The position numbers were made by a program, and so were the translations under genes. From positions 989,138 to 1,053,137 of the forward strand of contig NW_008246071.1 in the NCBI RefSeq assembly GCF_000281045.1: a stretch of 64,000 nt of DNA, given 5' to 3'. Under the pieces are notes generated by a model, which worked only from the letters and a program-made list of their open reading frames with translations, did not search any database and had not been told where the DNA came from. This document shows positions 20,831 to 31,000 of this stretch, piece by piece. Each line of letters begins with the position of its first letter. Position 1 is the stretch's first letter. The DNA is from Saprolegnia diclina VS20 (lineage: Eukaryota; Oomycota; Saprolegniomycetes; Saprolegniales; Saprolegniaceae).

Positions 20831-21465
20831 CGGCCACACGTCCGACTTTTGCAAAGGTGCCGGACCGCGTTTCCGGAGCGTGCAGTCCGGAATTTATGCA
20901 AACTACGCACCCACCCCAACTCCAATCCGGTTAGCTAATCCGGTTGGCCTCACGTTTCAACCGGTTCCGGAGTCGATAAGCAAGTCCAAGGTCGCCGATC
21001 CAGGTTGTCAAGCTCAGATCGTTGGACATGCCACCGCGATATAAAAAGAAGAAGCTATGTGTTCTCTGCCCGTCCGTAGCAGCACCAACCTCCGCGCGTC
21101 GGAGAACGCTCGAGATCCGTTGCGATCGAAGCCCGGCCGCACGTGTCCCAAGCAACCACCGATGGCGCCATCGACGCGTATAGCAACGTGCTGTAGATCG
21201 ACGTACGCTAGTCGTTTTTCTATCCGCGAGTCACTGAGTCTACTCTACTTATACCAGGTAAGGGTCGCGTCGCTACTGGGGAGTTGATCGATTCCATCCA
21301 TCCAGCGTGCGTGGATCTGAAATTCTGTCTTGTACAGTGTTTAGGACGCGACCCGCCGCCGGCTGTCGAAACGGCGGCCGTTTCCGCCGTTTTATAATAC
21401 AATCAAGGCTATCTGCATACAATCTCCGAGTGTAAAGTGAAATAATTATTTTATACTCCACGTCG
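20831..21465. promoter_or_regulatory. Divergent promoter region with GC-rich inverted repeat
   Basis: The 635 bases between CNOT9 and the EF-hand gene. An exact inverted repeat AAACGGCGG (21369-21377) / CCGCCGTTT (21384-21392) sits directly before a TATAAT-like string and about 75 bases upstream of the EF-hand start. AACCGGTT-like strings recur near 20930-20965. No gene is seen. Confidence 0.45.
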
Positions 21466-22165
21466 ATGGGCGCCGCGGGGTCTGTCGTCCTCGAGACGGC
21501 GCCGCCAACGCCCGTGCTCACGCCGCGCGTGCTCTCAGCCGCACAGACAAAGACGCGACTCACACCCGACGAGCTCGAGATCCTCGGGGGCCACTTTAGC
21601 CGGGCGATGGACGGCAGCGCCATCTCGAGCGAGCCGGCGTCGCCCGGCATTGATTTGCGCAAGTTTCAAGTCGTGCTCGGACTCCCTGAGAAGGAGTCGC
21701 TCTATGTCGACCGCATCTTTACGCTCATGGACACCAACAAGGACGGACTCATTACGTTTGACGAGTTTACTCACGTCGTCACACTCCTCTCGACGAAAGC
21801 GCCGCTCGCCGACAAAATTGCGTGTACATGTACATACTCTGTATGTTACAGAATATGCTGACCACTGTGTAGTTTCGTTTGCGATCCTCGATTTAGACGG
21901 CGACGGCAAGCTCTCCAAGACCGATGTCCACGACGTGCTCCTCGCGAGCATTTCGGAAAACAGCATTTTGCTCACGAACGACCAAGTCGCGCTCATCATT
22001 GAGCGCACGTTTGCTGACGTCGATCTCGACGCCGACGGGTGCATTAGCCTCGACGAGTACAGCGCGCTCGTGGGCCGCAGCGATGGTATGCTCGCGCACT
22101 TGACGCTCAATTTGTCGTACCTTCTGAACCTCACGACGACACCGGTGGTCGTGCCCAGTGTATGA
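21466..22165 (+). CDS. Calcineurin-B-like EF-hand protein with N-myristoylation motif
   Basis: Calcium sensor, 216 residues; exons 21466-21823 and 21873-22165. Three good EF-hand loops are visible: DTNKDGLITFDE, DLDGDGKLSKTD and DLDADGCISLDE. A degenerate first hand lies near residues 35-75 (LTPDELEILGGHFSRAM...IDLRKF). Spacing and the phrase FSFAILDLDGDGK across the intron match calcineurin B and CBL proteins. The N-terminus MGAAGS fits an N-myristoylation signal, as in calcineurin B, so membrane association is likely. The start lies only 75 bases from a GC-rich inverted repeat. It could regulate a phosphatase or a kinase; the gene next door is a kinase, but on present evidence that is only proximity. 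Confidence 0.85.
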
Positions 22166-22252
22166 AATAACTCTGTATAAAACGCTGTAAATACCAGTGG
22201 ATGGAAAACGAACCTCGAATTCTCGGCGGAACAAAAGGTTCCAAGTATCAAG

Positions 22253-24045
22253 ATGGCGAAACGACCGATGTGGGCGGAGAAGCTGCGCCGACAGCTGCGA
22301 CGGACATTCCAGATGCCACCAGAGAACCAGGAGACGACGACGACGGACCTGCATCCGAAGCGGCTCGCGCTCGGCCCGCTCATCGGCAGCGGGTCCTTCT
22401 CCAAGGTCTTTGCTGGCGCGTACGACGGCGCGCCTGTCGCGATCAAGCGCCAGAAGCGCGACCCGCAGATCAACGACTACATTGCGCGAGAGATCGCGAT
22501 CTTGCGCCAGCTCGAGCACCCGCGCTTGCTGCGCTTCATCGGCCAAGTCAACCAGCCCGACGAAGTCTGGATCGTCACCGAGTACTTGAAGGGCGGCGAC
22601 GTGAGCAAACTCCTCAAGAAGGCGGCGCCTGTCACGTGGTACCAGCGCGTCCAGATCGCCCTCGACGCCGCCGAGGCCCTCGCGTACTTGCACGACCACG
22701 GCTTTATCCATCGCGACATCAAGGCGGCCAACCTCCTCGTACGGCCCACTCGTTCATGCAATCGACTCATCGACAGCGTAGCTGGACGACGACCGCCGCT
22801 GCAAGCTATGCGACTTTGGCTTTGCACGCGAAGCGCAGGTGGATACGAGCACCAAGCCGCGCCGGCGCATGTCGCTCTGCGGCACGGACGCCTACATGGC
22901 GCCGGTAGGTCCCTGCGCCGGGTTCTCGTCTTCAGCCATGCTGCTTTAGGAAATCCACTTTGACGAAGCGTACGGTGAGCACGCCGATATCTTTTCGCTC
23001 GGCGTCGTCATCATGGAGCTCATTTGTCTTCGCCACGTACGCGACAGGACGCCATGCCATCATTGTCATGCAATGTGTAGGTGGGCGTCGACGATTTCTT
23101 GCCGCGGACGCCAGCGCAGCAGTTCCGCATCGACATCAACGAGTTTCGGCGGGTCACCCCAGCGAGCTGCCCAGTATCCTTTGCGCTTCTCGCAGAGCAC
23201 TGCACGTCGTTCGAACCATCCGACCGCCCGCACGCCGGCGAGGTTCCCCTCCTTTTCAGATAGTCTTTTCTCAATTTTTTGGTTGTCTTAGGTCGTCGAG
23301 TGGCTCACGGAGCTCTTGGCCGACCTTGGCACCGACGACGACAACAACGCCGAGTGCAACCCCGAAGTGCTCGACGAGACCGAGTTTAGCATCGCCGTGC
23401 GGCCGGCCGTCGACTTGGACATTGACGAGCCGCCGGCGCATGCCGGTGCCCTTCTAAAGCGCGCAGCGCACGGCCTGCGTCGATGGCGCCAGCGCTACGT
23501 GGTGATTGCCGACTCGACCTTGACGTACTACACGTCGCAAAAGATCTACGACAAGCTGCGTGGCACCGACAGCTTTGCGCCATCGCCCGAGCACACGTTG
23601 GCGCTCGCCGACTGCAAACTCAAAAAGGTGCCTTTTGAGTGTTTGCATCAAATCTCAACGCGTCTTGTTGTAGAAGGCCAACCGGAGGTTTGTGCTCGTG
23701 CAAGGCAGCCAGCGCAAGGAGTTCCAAGCGACGTCGATCATCGAGCTCCAGAGCTGGCTCGCGATCCTCGACCAAGCGATTGCAGTCGCCACGCATGCCA
23801 AGCACGCGCCACCCCCACCGCCGCCGTCGCCACTCTCGCTCCACGACGACGTCTACAGCTGGCTGCGACAGCTGCACATGGAGCAGTACGCTGGAGCGTT
23901 CAAGGCCAAAGGCTTCACGACGCTCGACTTTCTCCGAGAAACGGGCCTTGCCGACGACGACTTCAACTTCCTCGGCATTGACAACACGGCGCATCAGGCC
24001 GTGCTCTCGGCCGCCGCGCTTCGTCTACAGACAAGCGACAACTAA
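22253..24045 (+). CDS. Tyrosine-kinase-like protein kinase with PH and SAM domains
   Basis: Six exons: 22253-22738, 22782-22904, 22950-23036, 23081-23242, 23292-23627 and 23674-24045 (521 residues). Kinase domain about 38-295: glycine loop IGSGSFSKV, VAIK (Lys65), HRDIKAANLL (Asp155), CDFGFAR (Asp173), a GTDAYMAPE activation segment and FEPSDRPHAGE at the end. HRDIKAAN and GTDAYMAPE suggest the TKL group and serine/threonine activity. A PH domain spans about 330-435 (ALLKRAAHGLRRWRQRYVVI, LTYYTS, RRFVLVQGSQRKEF, ELQSWLAIL). A Pro-rich linker leads to a SAM domain (about 455-515: VYSWLRQLHMEQYAGAF, LDFLRETGLADDDF). The order kinase-PH-SAM suggests lipid-directed membrane binding plus oligomerisation. 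Every exon but the last is a multiple of three bases. Confidence 0.88.
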
Positions 24046-24094
24046 ATTCAAATGCAATGTACGCCCTCTTGTTGCTAGTACGACTACGATCGGC

Positions 24095-27000
24095 TCACGG
24101 CGCCTGAAACGTACTGCGCAGTCGCTTGTACGCGGTCGTGACGGCGACGAACGCCGACACCTTCTCCGGGGTGCTGTGGCTCTTGTCCGGATGCAGCTTG
24201 AGCACGAGCGCCCGGTATTGGTTCTTGACGGTGCCCCACGACGCGTGCTTGGGGACACCGAGGACGCCATGCGCGTCTTTAGTCGCGTTCCACAGCGCTA
24301 CAATGCGCCGCGACGACCAGAGCTGCGGTCCCTCGAGGCACTTGGTGTACGTCGGCGTCGGCGACGCCGCCGAGGACGGCTCGACGCGGAGGCGCCGGCG
24401 TACGCGCGCACGGGCAGCTTGAAACACAAACTCTTGCTCGTTCCGAAGTCGATCGACGGGCACAAAGTTGGGCAAGTGCGTCGCCGGTGGTGGCGCGCGG
24501 GTCGCCGGTCGACACGTGCAGTGGCTTGCACAGTGCTTGCAGCGAGCACAGGTGAAGGCGTGGCCACACGACATGCCGGGACACCCGAGACTCGTCTCGA
24601 TCGTGTGCAGCATGCGCGACATGGCTTGCTGGCACAACAAGTCGATCTGGGCGTTGGGCTTGGGACGGAACCGGCCACGTGACGTCGCTTCGTCGCACGG
24701 CCGCTTGCTCGATGGAAGCGGCGCGTTCCCAACGCTGCGCTTGCGCCGGGGCTTGGCTTCCATCGCGGCGACCTCGTCGTCCGAGTCGGTGCGCGCCGGC
24801 GCCTTCTCGTCGCTCGCAGTCTCCAAGATCGTGTCGGATACGAGCACGAATCGCACGTCGTTGGTTGTCCGCGCCGACCGTTTGAGCATCGAAAGCGGCC
24901 GATCGTCTTCTTCGTCATCACTCGGCGTCGCAACGCAAGGAAGAGGCGGCGCCTTTTCTTCGAGGTCCGCATCCTCGCTCTCCTTGGCCGTGTCCGAGCT
25001 CTCGTCGTCGTCGTCGTCGTCTTCGTTGGTCAAATCGATCGTAAACCGGCGCGGGTACCGACGACGGGGCGCGCCTCCTTTTCTTGCGTCCTTCTTGGCC
25101 TTCTTCTTGCTTTTCTTGGCGATCGAAGGCGCATCGACCCTCTCTGGACCCAAGGTTGTCCGAGTGTCATCGTGGTTGTTGCCATGGATGGAAGGCTCGT
25201 CATTGGCTGCATGGCTGCTCTCCGACCGAGACAACTCGTCGGTGTCCATCGCAACGTTAACGCCGGCGTCGTCGGCCAAAGAAACTTCGGCCGTCTGGTC
25301 GTTGATAGTGACGTCACCCGCGACCTCGTCGTTGGCGCCAAGGGTTTCGTCGGCGACCATCTCGACGTCGGCACTGCTGTCGCCATTTGCACCGATCGCT
25401 GCGTCGGCACTGCTGTCCGCCTCGTTGCCGCTGGCCACGACATCATCTCTGATCGTGTCCTCTACGACGTAGCTGTCGTCGTCATCGCGCCGGTCGCACG
25501 TGTCCTCGCCATCGTCATTGGCGTCCGCGTCATCATCCATCGGGTCCTGGTTAACGGGGTGGGGAGCTGCAAACGCGTCGTGATCGACACTGTCAGCGTC
25601 GTCATCGTCATCATCGCGCGTCGCATCTTCCACATTGGCATCGCGCTGCGCGTCGGCGTCCTCGTCTTCATGGTGTTCGTCGTCTTCATCATACTCCTCG
25701 ATGCGTTCCATGTTGTGCAGGGCCGTGTCCGGCCCATCGTCCTCGGTCGTCGTCGGCGGCGGCGGTAGATCCTGCGCTTCTTCCTTGATAAGCTTGGGAT
25801 TCGTATGTCGCGTGTGGCGATGTCGAATCTGGCTCTGGATGAACGAGACGCACCACTCGTGGAGCATAAACTGCTTGGCGAGCACGTCGAGGCGCGCCGC
25901 CGCCTCGGCCAAGCGCTCGTTCCAACGCAGCGTGGGCGGCCACTCCGTGTTGACGCTCGCGTCCAGGCGCATGTACGCAATGTACCGCAGCGTCGCGGCG
26001 TGCGCAACCATCTCGTCACGGTACTTGGTCTGCATTGGCTCGTCGAGGAGGTAGCAGCGCGCGTTGGCAATGGTGAAATGCTCGACGTGGGATTGGAGCC
26101 AGCGGTCCCGGGCCGAGGCGTCCGGCCGCAGGTGCACGGGCTTGGGCATCGACGCGGCCATCGCATCCGCGAGGTACGCCGACGGCGCCGGGAGCTGGTC
26201 GATGTGTTGACGGTTGAGCACAAACCACTCGGGCATGTCGCGGGCCCACGCTGCCCATTGCGCAAGGAGCGCCCGCTCGACGATCGAGAGGAGCTGCACG
26301 CAGAGGGCCTTGACCGCGTTCGAGACGTACGCAAGGCACGAAGGTGACTCGAGCAAGAGGCGCTCGAGGTTGCCCGCAGCATCTTGAAACTCGGCGACAA
26401 GCTCCGCGAGCGTACTCGGTGACGGCACGGGCTGCGTCCAGCGTGCGACCTCGTGCATGATCTCGGGCGCCGCGCGCACGGTAGCGTCGACGAGCTCGGC
26501 GAGATCCGGGAACCGGTTGTCGTCGTCCTGAAAGTGCGACGGCAAGAAGACGAGGCTGTGCCGAATCGCCTTGCAGCTGCTGCTAACGACCGACTTTTCG
26601 TAGAGAGGCAGCGGGTACACGAGTGATGGCTGGCGCAACTCGGTTTGCGCGTACGCGTGGGCACCGACGACGTGCGCGGCAAACGCCACCTCGTGCAAGA
26701 ACGGTGCGGCGTGCGTGAGGTGGAGGCCTGCCGCATGCCGGCCGCACTCGAGGATCGTATCGAGGCACTGCTCCGTGTGCTTGTTGAGGAGGTCGAGGTC
26801 TGCGGGATGCAGGAGCATTTGCTCGAGCTGCGGCTTGCTAAATCGCTCCATGCCCTGCCATAGATAGAGGTAGAAGAGAGGGTTCGCGTCGACTATCCTC
26901 TTGGCGCGCGATACGGGCTCCACCGGCGCAAGCAGCGGCAGCGACGGGCAGCGGACGACCGCGCGCATCTTGGACTCAAACGACCGGATCCGACGACGCC

Positions 27001-27403
27001 GCTGCGAAGAGAGAATCGGGACGCTCTCGATCTGCTCGATCGCACTCATCTTGGCCGCGTCAATGGCCTGGATCTGCTGCCGCTTGGCCGCCCGCGACAG
27101 CGGCTGGGCCATCGTCAAGCACTGCAGCATCATCGCGCCGTTCGTGACAGCGTGGACACTGCGCAACTTCTTCTTGAGTCGCACATGGTCCTGCCACTGC
27201 GACGCTTTCGCATCCAGCGCCGTTCGCTCGCGCTTCATCTCGCGCTCGAGGCGCCGCTCGTGCTTCTGGTGCGCGAGGGTCCGGCGGATCGCGCGGGCGC
27301 CATGGGGGGACGCATCTACACGCGCTGTACCATCCTTTCGGGCAGGTCCGTCAGGTCGCGTACCGGCCGCGTCCGTCCGCGGAGCGCTCGAGGTCGTCTT
27401 CAT
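24095..27403 (-). CDS. Large acidic protein with C-terminal J domain
   Basis: Single open frame of 1102 residues, strikingly intronless for this region. Residues 1-130 are basic and helical (LAHQKHERRLEREMKRER, KRQQIQAIDAAKMSAIEQI). Residues 130-540 look globular and helical, without a family I know (NPLFYLYLWQGMERFSKPQL). Residues 540-860 are a very acidic, low-complexity segment rich in Asp, Glu and Ala. A basic cluster that could be a nuclear signal (KKSKKKAKKDARKGGAPRRR) follows, then a Cys/His cluster (CPGMSCGHAFTCARCKHC) that may bind zinc. The last 70 residues are a J domain (GVLGVPKHASWGTVKNQY, LHPDKSHSTPEKV) with the HPD motif needed to stimulate Hsp70. The J domain at the extreme C-terminus suggests a chromatin or nucleolar Hsp70 co-chaperone. 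Function is inferred only. Confidence 0.8.
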   Translation of the reverse strand: MKTTSSAPRTDAAGTRPDGPARKDGTARVDASPHGARAIRRTLAHQKHERRLEREMKRERTALDAKASQWQDHVRLKKKLRSVHAVTNGAMMLQCLTMAQPLSRAAKRQQIQAIDAAKMSAIEQIESVPILSSQRRRRIRSFESKMRAVVRCPSLPLLAPVEPVSRAKRIVDANPLFYLYLWQGMERFSKPQLEQMLLHPADLDLLNKHTEQCLDTILECGRHAAGLHLTHAAPFLHEVAFAAHVVGAHAYAQTELRQPSLVYPLPLYEKSVVSSSCKAIRHSLVFLPSHFQDDDNRFPDLAELVDATVRAAPEIMHEVARWTQPVPSPSTLAELVAEFQDAAGNLERLLLESPSCLAYVSNAVKALCVQLLSIVERALLAQWAAWARDMPEWFVLNRQHIDQLPAPSAYLADAMAASMPKPVHLRPDASARDRWLQSHVEHFTIANARCYLLDEPMQTKYRDEMVAHAATLRYIAYMRLDASVNTEWPPTLRWNERLAEAAARLDVLAKQFMLHEWCVSFIQSQIRHRHTRHTNPKLIKEEAQDLPPPPTTTEDDGPDTALHNMERIEEYDEDDEHHEDEDADAQRDANVEDATRDDDDDDADSVDHDAFAAPHPVNQDPMDDDADANDDGEDTCDRRDDDDSYVVEDTIRDDVVASGNEADSSADAAIGANGDSSADVEMVADETLGANDEVAGDVTINDQTAEVSLADDAGVNVAMDTDELSRSESSHAANDEPSIHGNNHDDTRTTLGPERVDAPSIAKKSKKKAKKDARKGGAPRRRYPRRFTIDLTNEDDDDDDESSDTAKESEDADLEEKAPPLPCVATPSDDEEDDRPLSMLKRSARTTNDVRFVLVSDTILETASDEKAPARTDSDDEVAAMEAKPRRKRSVGNAPLPSSKRPCDEATSRGRFRPKPNAQIDLLCQQAMSRMLHTIETSLGCPGMSCGHAFTCARCKHCASHCTCRPATRAPPPATHLPNFVPVDRLRNEQEFVFQAARARVRRRLRVEPSSAASPTPTYTKCLEGPQLWSSRRIVALWNATKDAHGVLGVPKHASWGTVKNQYRALVLKLHPDKSHSTPEKVSAFVAVTTAYKRLRSTFQAP

Positions 27404-28028
27404 CCCGCGCCTTTCACTGGTGCTTCATGCACCTGCTATGGGAAAATACAAGCAGCCCCACCCCAATCGCGGTGGCGTGACCTGTAAAATCCGCAAAACG
27501 CCTGACGTTTTCCAACGAAACGGCATGTTTATACAAAAAATGGTCACTTGAATACTCGGTTCCGATTGGATGGAGCCGGTTGACGCTGCGACCCCTTGGT
27601 TCCCGCCAACCCGACCACTGACCGCGTGGCCCTTCCGCAGGGTTATTGTCATGCCCTGCCCTACACCTAGTCTTATATGAATATACCACCAGAGGTTCGA
27701 TCGATGAGCTCCACAACAGCGTTCGAGTCGTCGACATAGCGCAGCTGCACGCAGCCCTCGACCAACGTTATTGTCAGTGTCAAGATGCACTTGGCTACCG
27801 TCCTTTCATCCCGTCGGTGGCTCCTTCTTCTCATACGTAGAGGTGCAAGCCCTGTAGGAGCTGTCCCTCTCGTCTCTTTTGCACTGCCCCGTTGGCATGA
27901 TCCTCGGGTCCTCCACCACCATGGTAGATGCGTGTCCGTGGGCACAATCATGTAGGTACGTCGGTGAGCAACGAGCGTTGAAGTAGAGTTGTTCAAAAGC
28001 GAATGGATGCATGTAGAGGATCGCGACC
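27404..28028. other. Intergenic, no gene seen
   Basis: The 625 bases between the J-protein start and the ferlin stop. Short minus-strand frames (27425-27790) lack any family signal. I see no repeat. Confidence 0.5.
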
Positions 28029-31000
28029 TTATTTGAGGATGACGATGAGGAGGTTGATGATCGGGCCCGCAAAGTACATGATGACACCGAGCGCGACAAA
28101 GCACACGACGCACATGACGCGGCGGCAGATCTTTGGGCCGAGGAGCTCGTTGAAGACGTAGAACGGGTTCATGCTGAACTTGAGGCGGCCGGCCGGCGGC
28201 GGCAAGAACGGACTGTTGTTCGGGTCGCTCCGGCCAAACCCAACGGCAATGGTCTTGGCCTTCTCGATTGGCACGAGTTCCATGCTGATGCAGACGGCGC
28301 CCATCGGGTCCTTGACGCCCGTCGCGCGGTTCATGCGCTCCATCTTGATCCAACTCGAGTCGGTCGGGTCCGTGTCCCAGAGCCCCGTGGCCTCCTTGAT
28401 GGACCGGATCGCGTCGTTGTTTTGCGCTTCGCTTGCCGTCTCTTTTGGGCGCGGCGTCTTGTTCTGGAAAATTTGGTACGGGGCTTGGAGCTTGCACACT
28501 TGCCGGAAGTGCGGCTGCATGTCCAAGATGCCCTCGGCGATGCAGTCGTTCGACGAGAAGACGTCCTTGTCCCACATTTGGAGCTTAAAGTACGGGAACT
28601 TGGAGTTGTGCTGCTTGTGCCCGAGGAGCACCTTGAACTTCATGCGCCAGTTGAAGCTCGCCTTGCCCTTCTTGGCCCGCCAATGGATGTCCGTGTCCTG
28701 GTGGTCGCTGCCTTCGAGCGCGCAGCGCACAAAGAGGTCGTTCATCTCGGTGATCTCGTCTGCGTTTGGCACTTCCTTTGTCTTCCAAATGACGACGCGG
28801 AGCTCAAACTCGCGCGGCGGCGGCAGCGCAATGTCCGCGGGCGGAAAGTTGACGGCTTCCTTGGGCGTCAAAATGTCGATCCAGAGCTTGAGCTGGCCCA
28901 TGGGCGCCCGGGACGTCGGGATCGTGAGCGTCCGCTGCTCGACAGGCTTGGGGCCCCAGCGCTTGGTGGTTTGGAAGGCGTGGCCGAGCGCGTGCCAGTG
29001 CTTGTCAAAGAATCGGTCTTCGACGTCGATCCGTGTCGAGCCAATGAGATCGTCGCCGCCGATGAAATCGTGGTCGAACGCGTCGATCGTAAGCGTCGCG
29101 ACACCGGGAAACTGGCAGTGGAACTCGTACAACTTGTAAAAGTCCGGGTCCACGACATCGTCGATGTAGTTTTTCCGGTCGTTGATCTTGTGCTTCCCGA
29201 GGCGCAAAATCAGATACGGGTCCGACTTGCCGGGAGTGCCATCGAGGCCCGGGTCCATCGGCGCAAAGCCCGTCCCGTTCAACACGTAGACGCGCAGCGT
29301 ATACGGCTGCGGGTTGAGGAGCTTTTGCATGTCGACCAGCGGCGGCTCGTCTTCGCGACGCATGACGCGGACGAGCCCTTTGAAGATGCCCGCAATGTGG
29401 AACGTGCCCAGCCCGTTCTCGCTGTCGCCGCCACCGCTCGCGCCGCCGAGACCTGCGACCTTCTTCACCGAGTTCACCGTGTTGCCGACGAGCTTGAACG
29501 GGTTGAGCTTGCCGACGCTAAGAATGTCGAGCACCGACTTCTTCCTCTTCTTTTGGCCAATCGAGAGCGCGTACGTCTCGAACGGCTTGGTCTTGAGCGC
29601 CGCCGACTCGAGGTCTTCGTTGTAGTCGTCGCGGTTCTTCATGTACTTTCTCTTCTTGATCTCAAACTCGTCGGCGCCTTCGTCGTCCTCGACGACGTCG
29701 TCCGAAGTGGGCGAGCTCAAGACCGAGCTACCACGCCGCATCATGGGCGACGGGGACTCGTCCGAGATGGCCGTCTCGGTGAGCAAGCTCGGGTTCTCCA
29801 AGTCGATCGAGATGTTCATCGAGTGGAGGGCACCAAAGACACCCGCGCCATTCTCGCCTTTGGCGTGGTGCTCCTTGAGCAGCGGCGCATGGTCATCACT
29901 CAAGTCGATCTCGTCGTCGTCGTCGTCCGGCGCGGCGCTGGCTACGCAGCCCAAGTCGGGTGTCTGCGGAGGAATGTAGCCTTGGCCCCACGGCAGCTTG
30001 GTCGTCATCTACGTCCGTCATCATATCCCATCAGATATTTGTTACAGAGGAGTGCCAGCAATAGAGATACGACGTACATCAATGGATGCATTCCCGATCG
30101 TGGGCTTGAGCCAGCCGCCAAGACGCGTGTCCCGGACCATAATGTTGAGCATGGGCGCGAAGAGCGAGTCTTCCGGAAGCTCAACCTCGCGCACGATGCG
30201 CTGAAGAAAGTTGGGGTTGTCGCCAGTCGGCCGCTTGGACGTCTCCGTCTTCATCTCTTGGTTCGCATGCGTCTTGCCGCCGAGCGTAAACTCGACGAAC
30301 GGCAGCTGAATCGGGAGGAACTGGAACGGACGCATGTCCCGGAGACCGAGCACGATGATCTCCAAGTACGCTGTGATCATCTTGGGTGCAATCGGGCGTG
30401 GTGGCGACAGAATCATATCAGGAGTGTCCTTCTTGATGACGACGACGGACGCGAGGATCGAGCCTTCCGTGTCGCCTGCTTCTTGCTGCATGAGGTTGTA
30501 CCACTGCGGAAGAGGCAGTGGCCGCGGGTCATCGGGGCGTCGGATGTGCTCTTGGTTTAGCGAGATGAACGCCGAGCCCATGTAGTCGTGGGACGAGTCG
30601 CCAAGCCCCAAGTCCCAGTCCATCGCGCGCAGAATGACCTACTCGTGGTGAGCAATCGCTATCGCAGCACGACAAGTACCTGGGGCGAGTACTGAATGTA
30701 CTCGACAGGCGGCAGGTCGACGTCAAAGCAAAACGTCTGGTAGTACAGCGGGTCGCGCGTCTTCTTCTTCACTTCGGTGCGCTCTTCTTGGCCGCACAGT
30801 CGCACTTTGATGTACGGGTCGCACAAGCCATTGTCGTCCAGTGCCGGTAGCTGCCGACCCTGGAAAATGTTGACTTGGACTTGGTACTTGAGCCGGGTGC
30901 CGAGGATTTCCTGGTTGCACAGGCGGTTCCACATGTCGACCGTCGCGTTCGACGTGTCCTACAGCACCATACACATAACTCGTATCTCGTTTCGAGCCGT

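Noticed and set aside
24468-25472. A 334-codon plus-strand frame rich in Ser and Ala
   Set aside because: It is the reverse of the acidic low-complexity tract of the J-domain protein; low-complexity coding DNA gives open antisense frames.
28422-30560. A 712-codon open frame on the plus strand
   Set aside because: It lies antisense to the ferlin's last exons. The protein has no family features, and the open frame follows from GC-rich third positions on the real strand.
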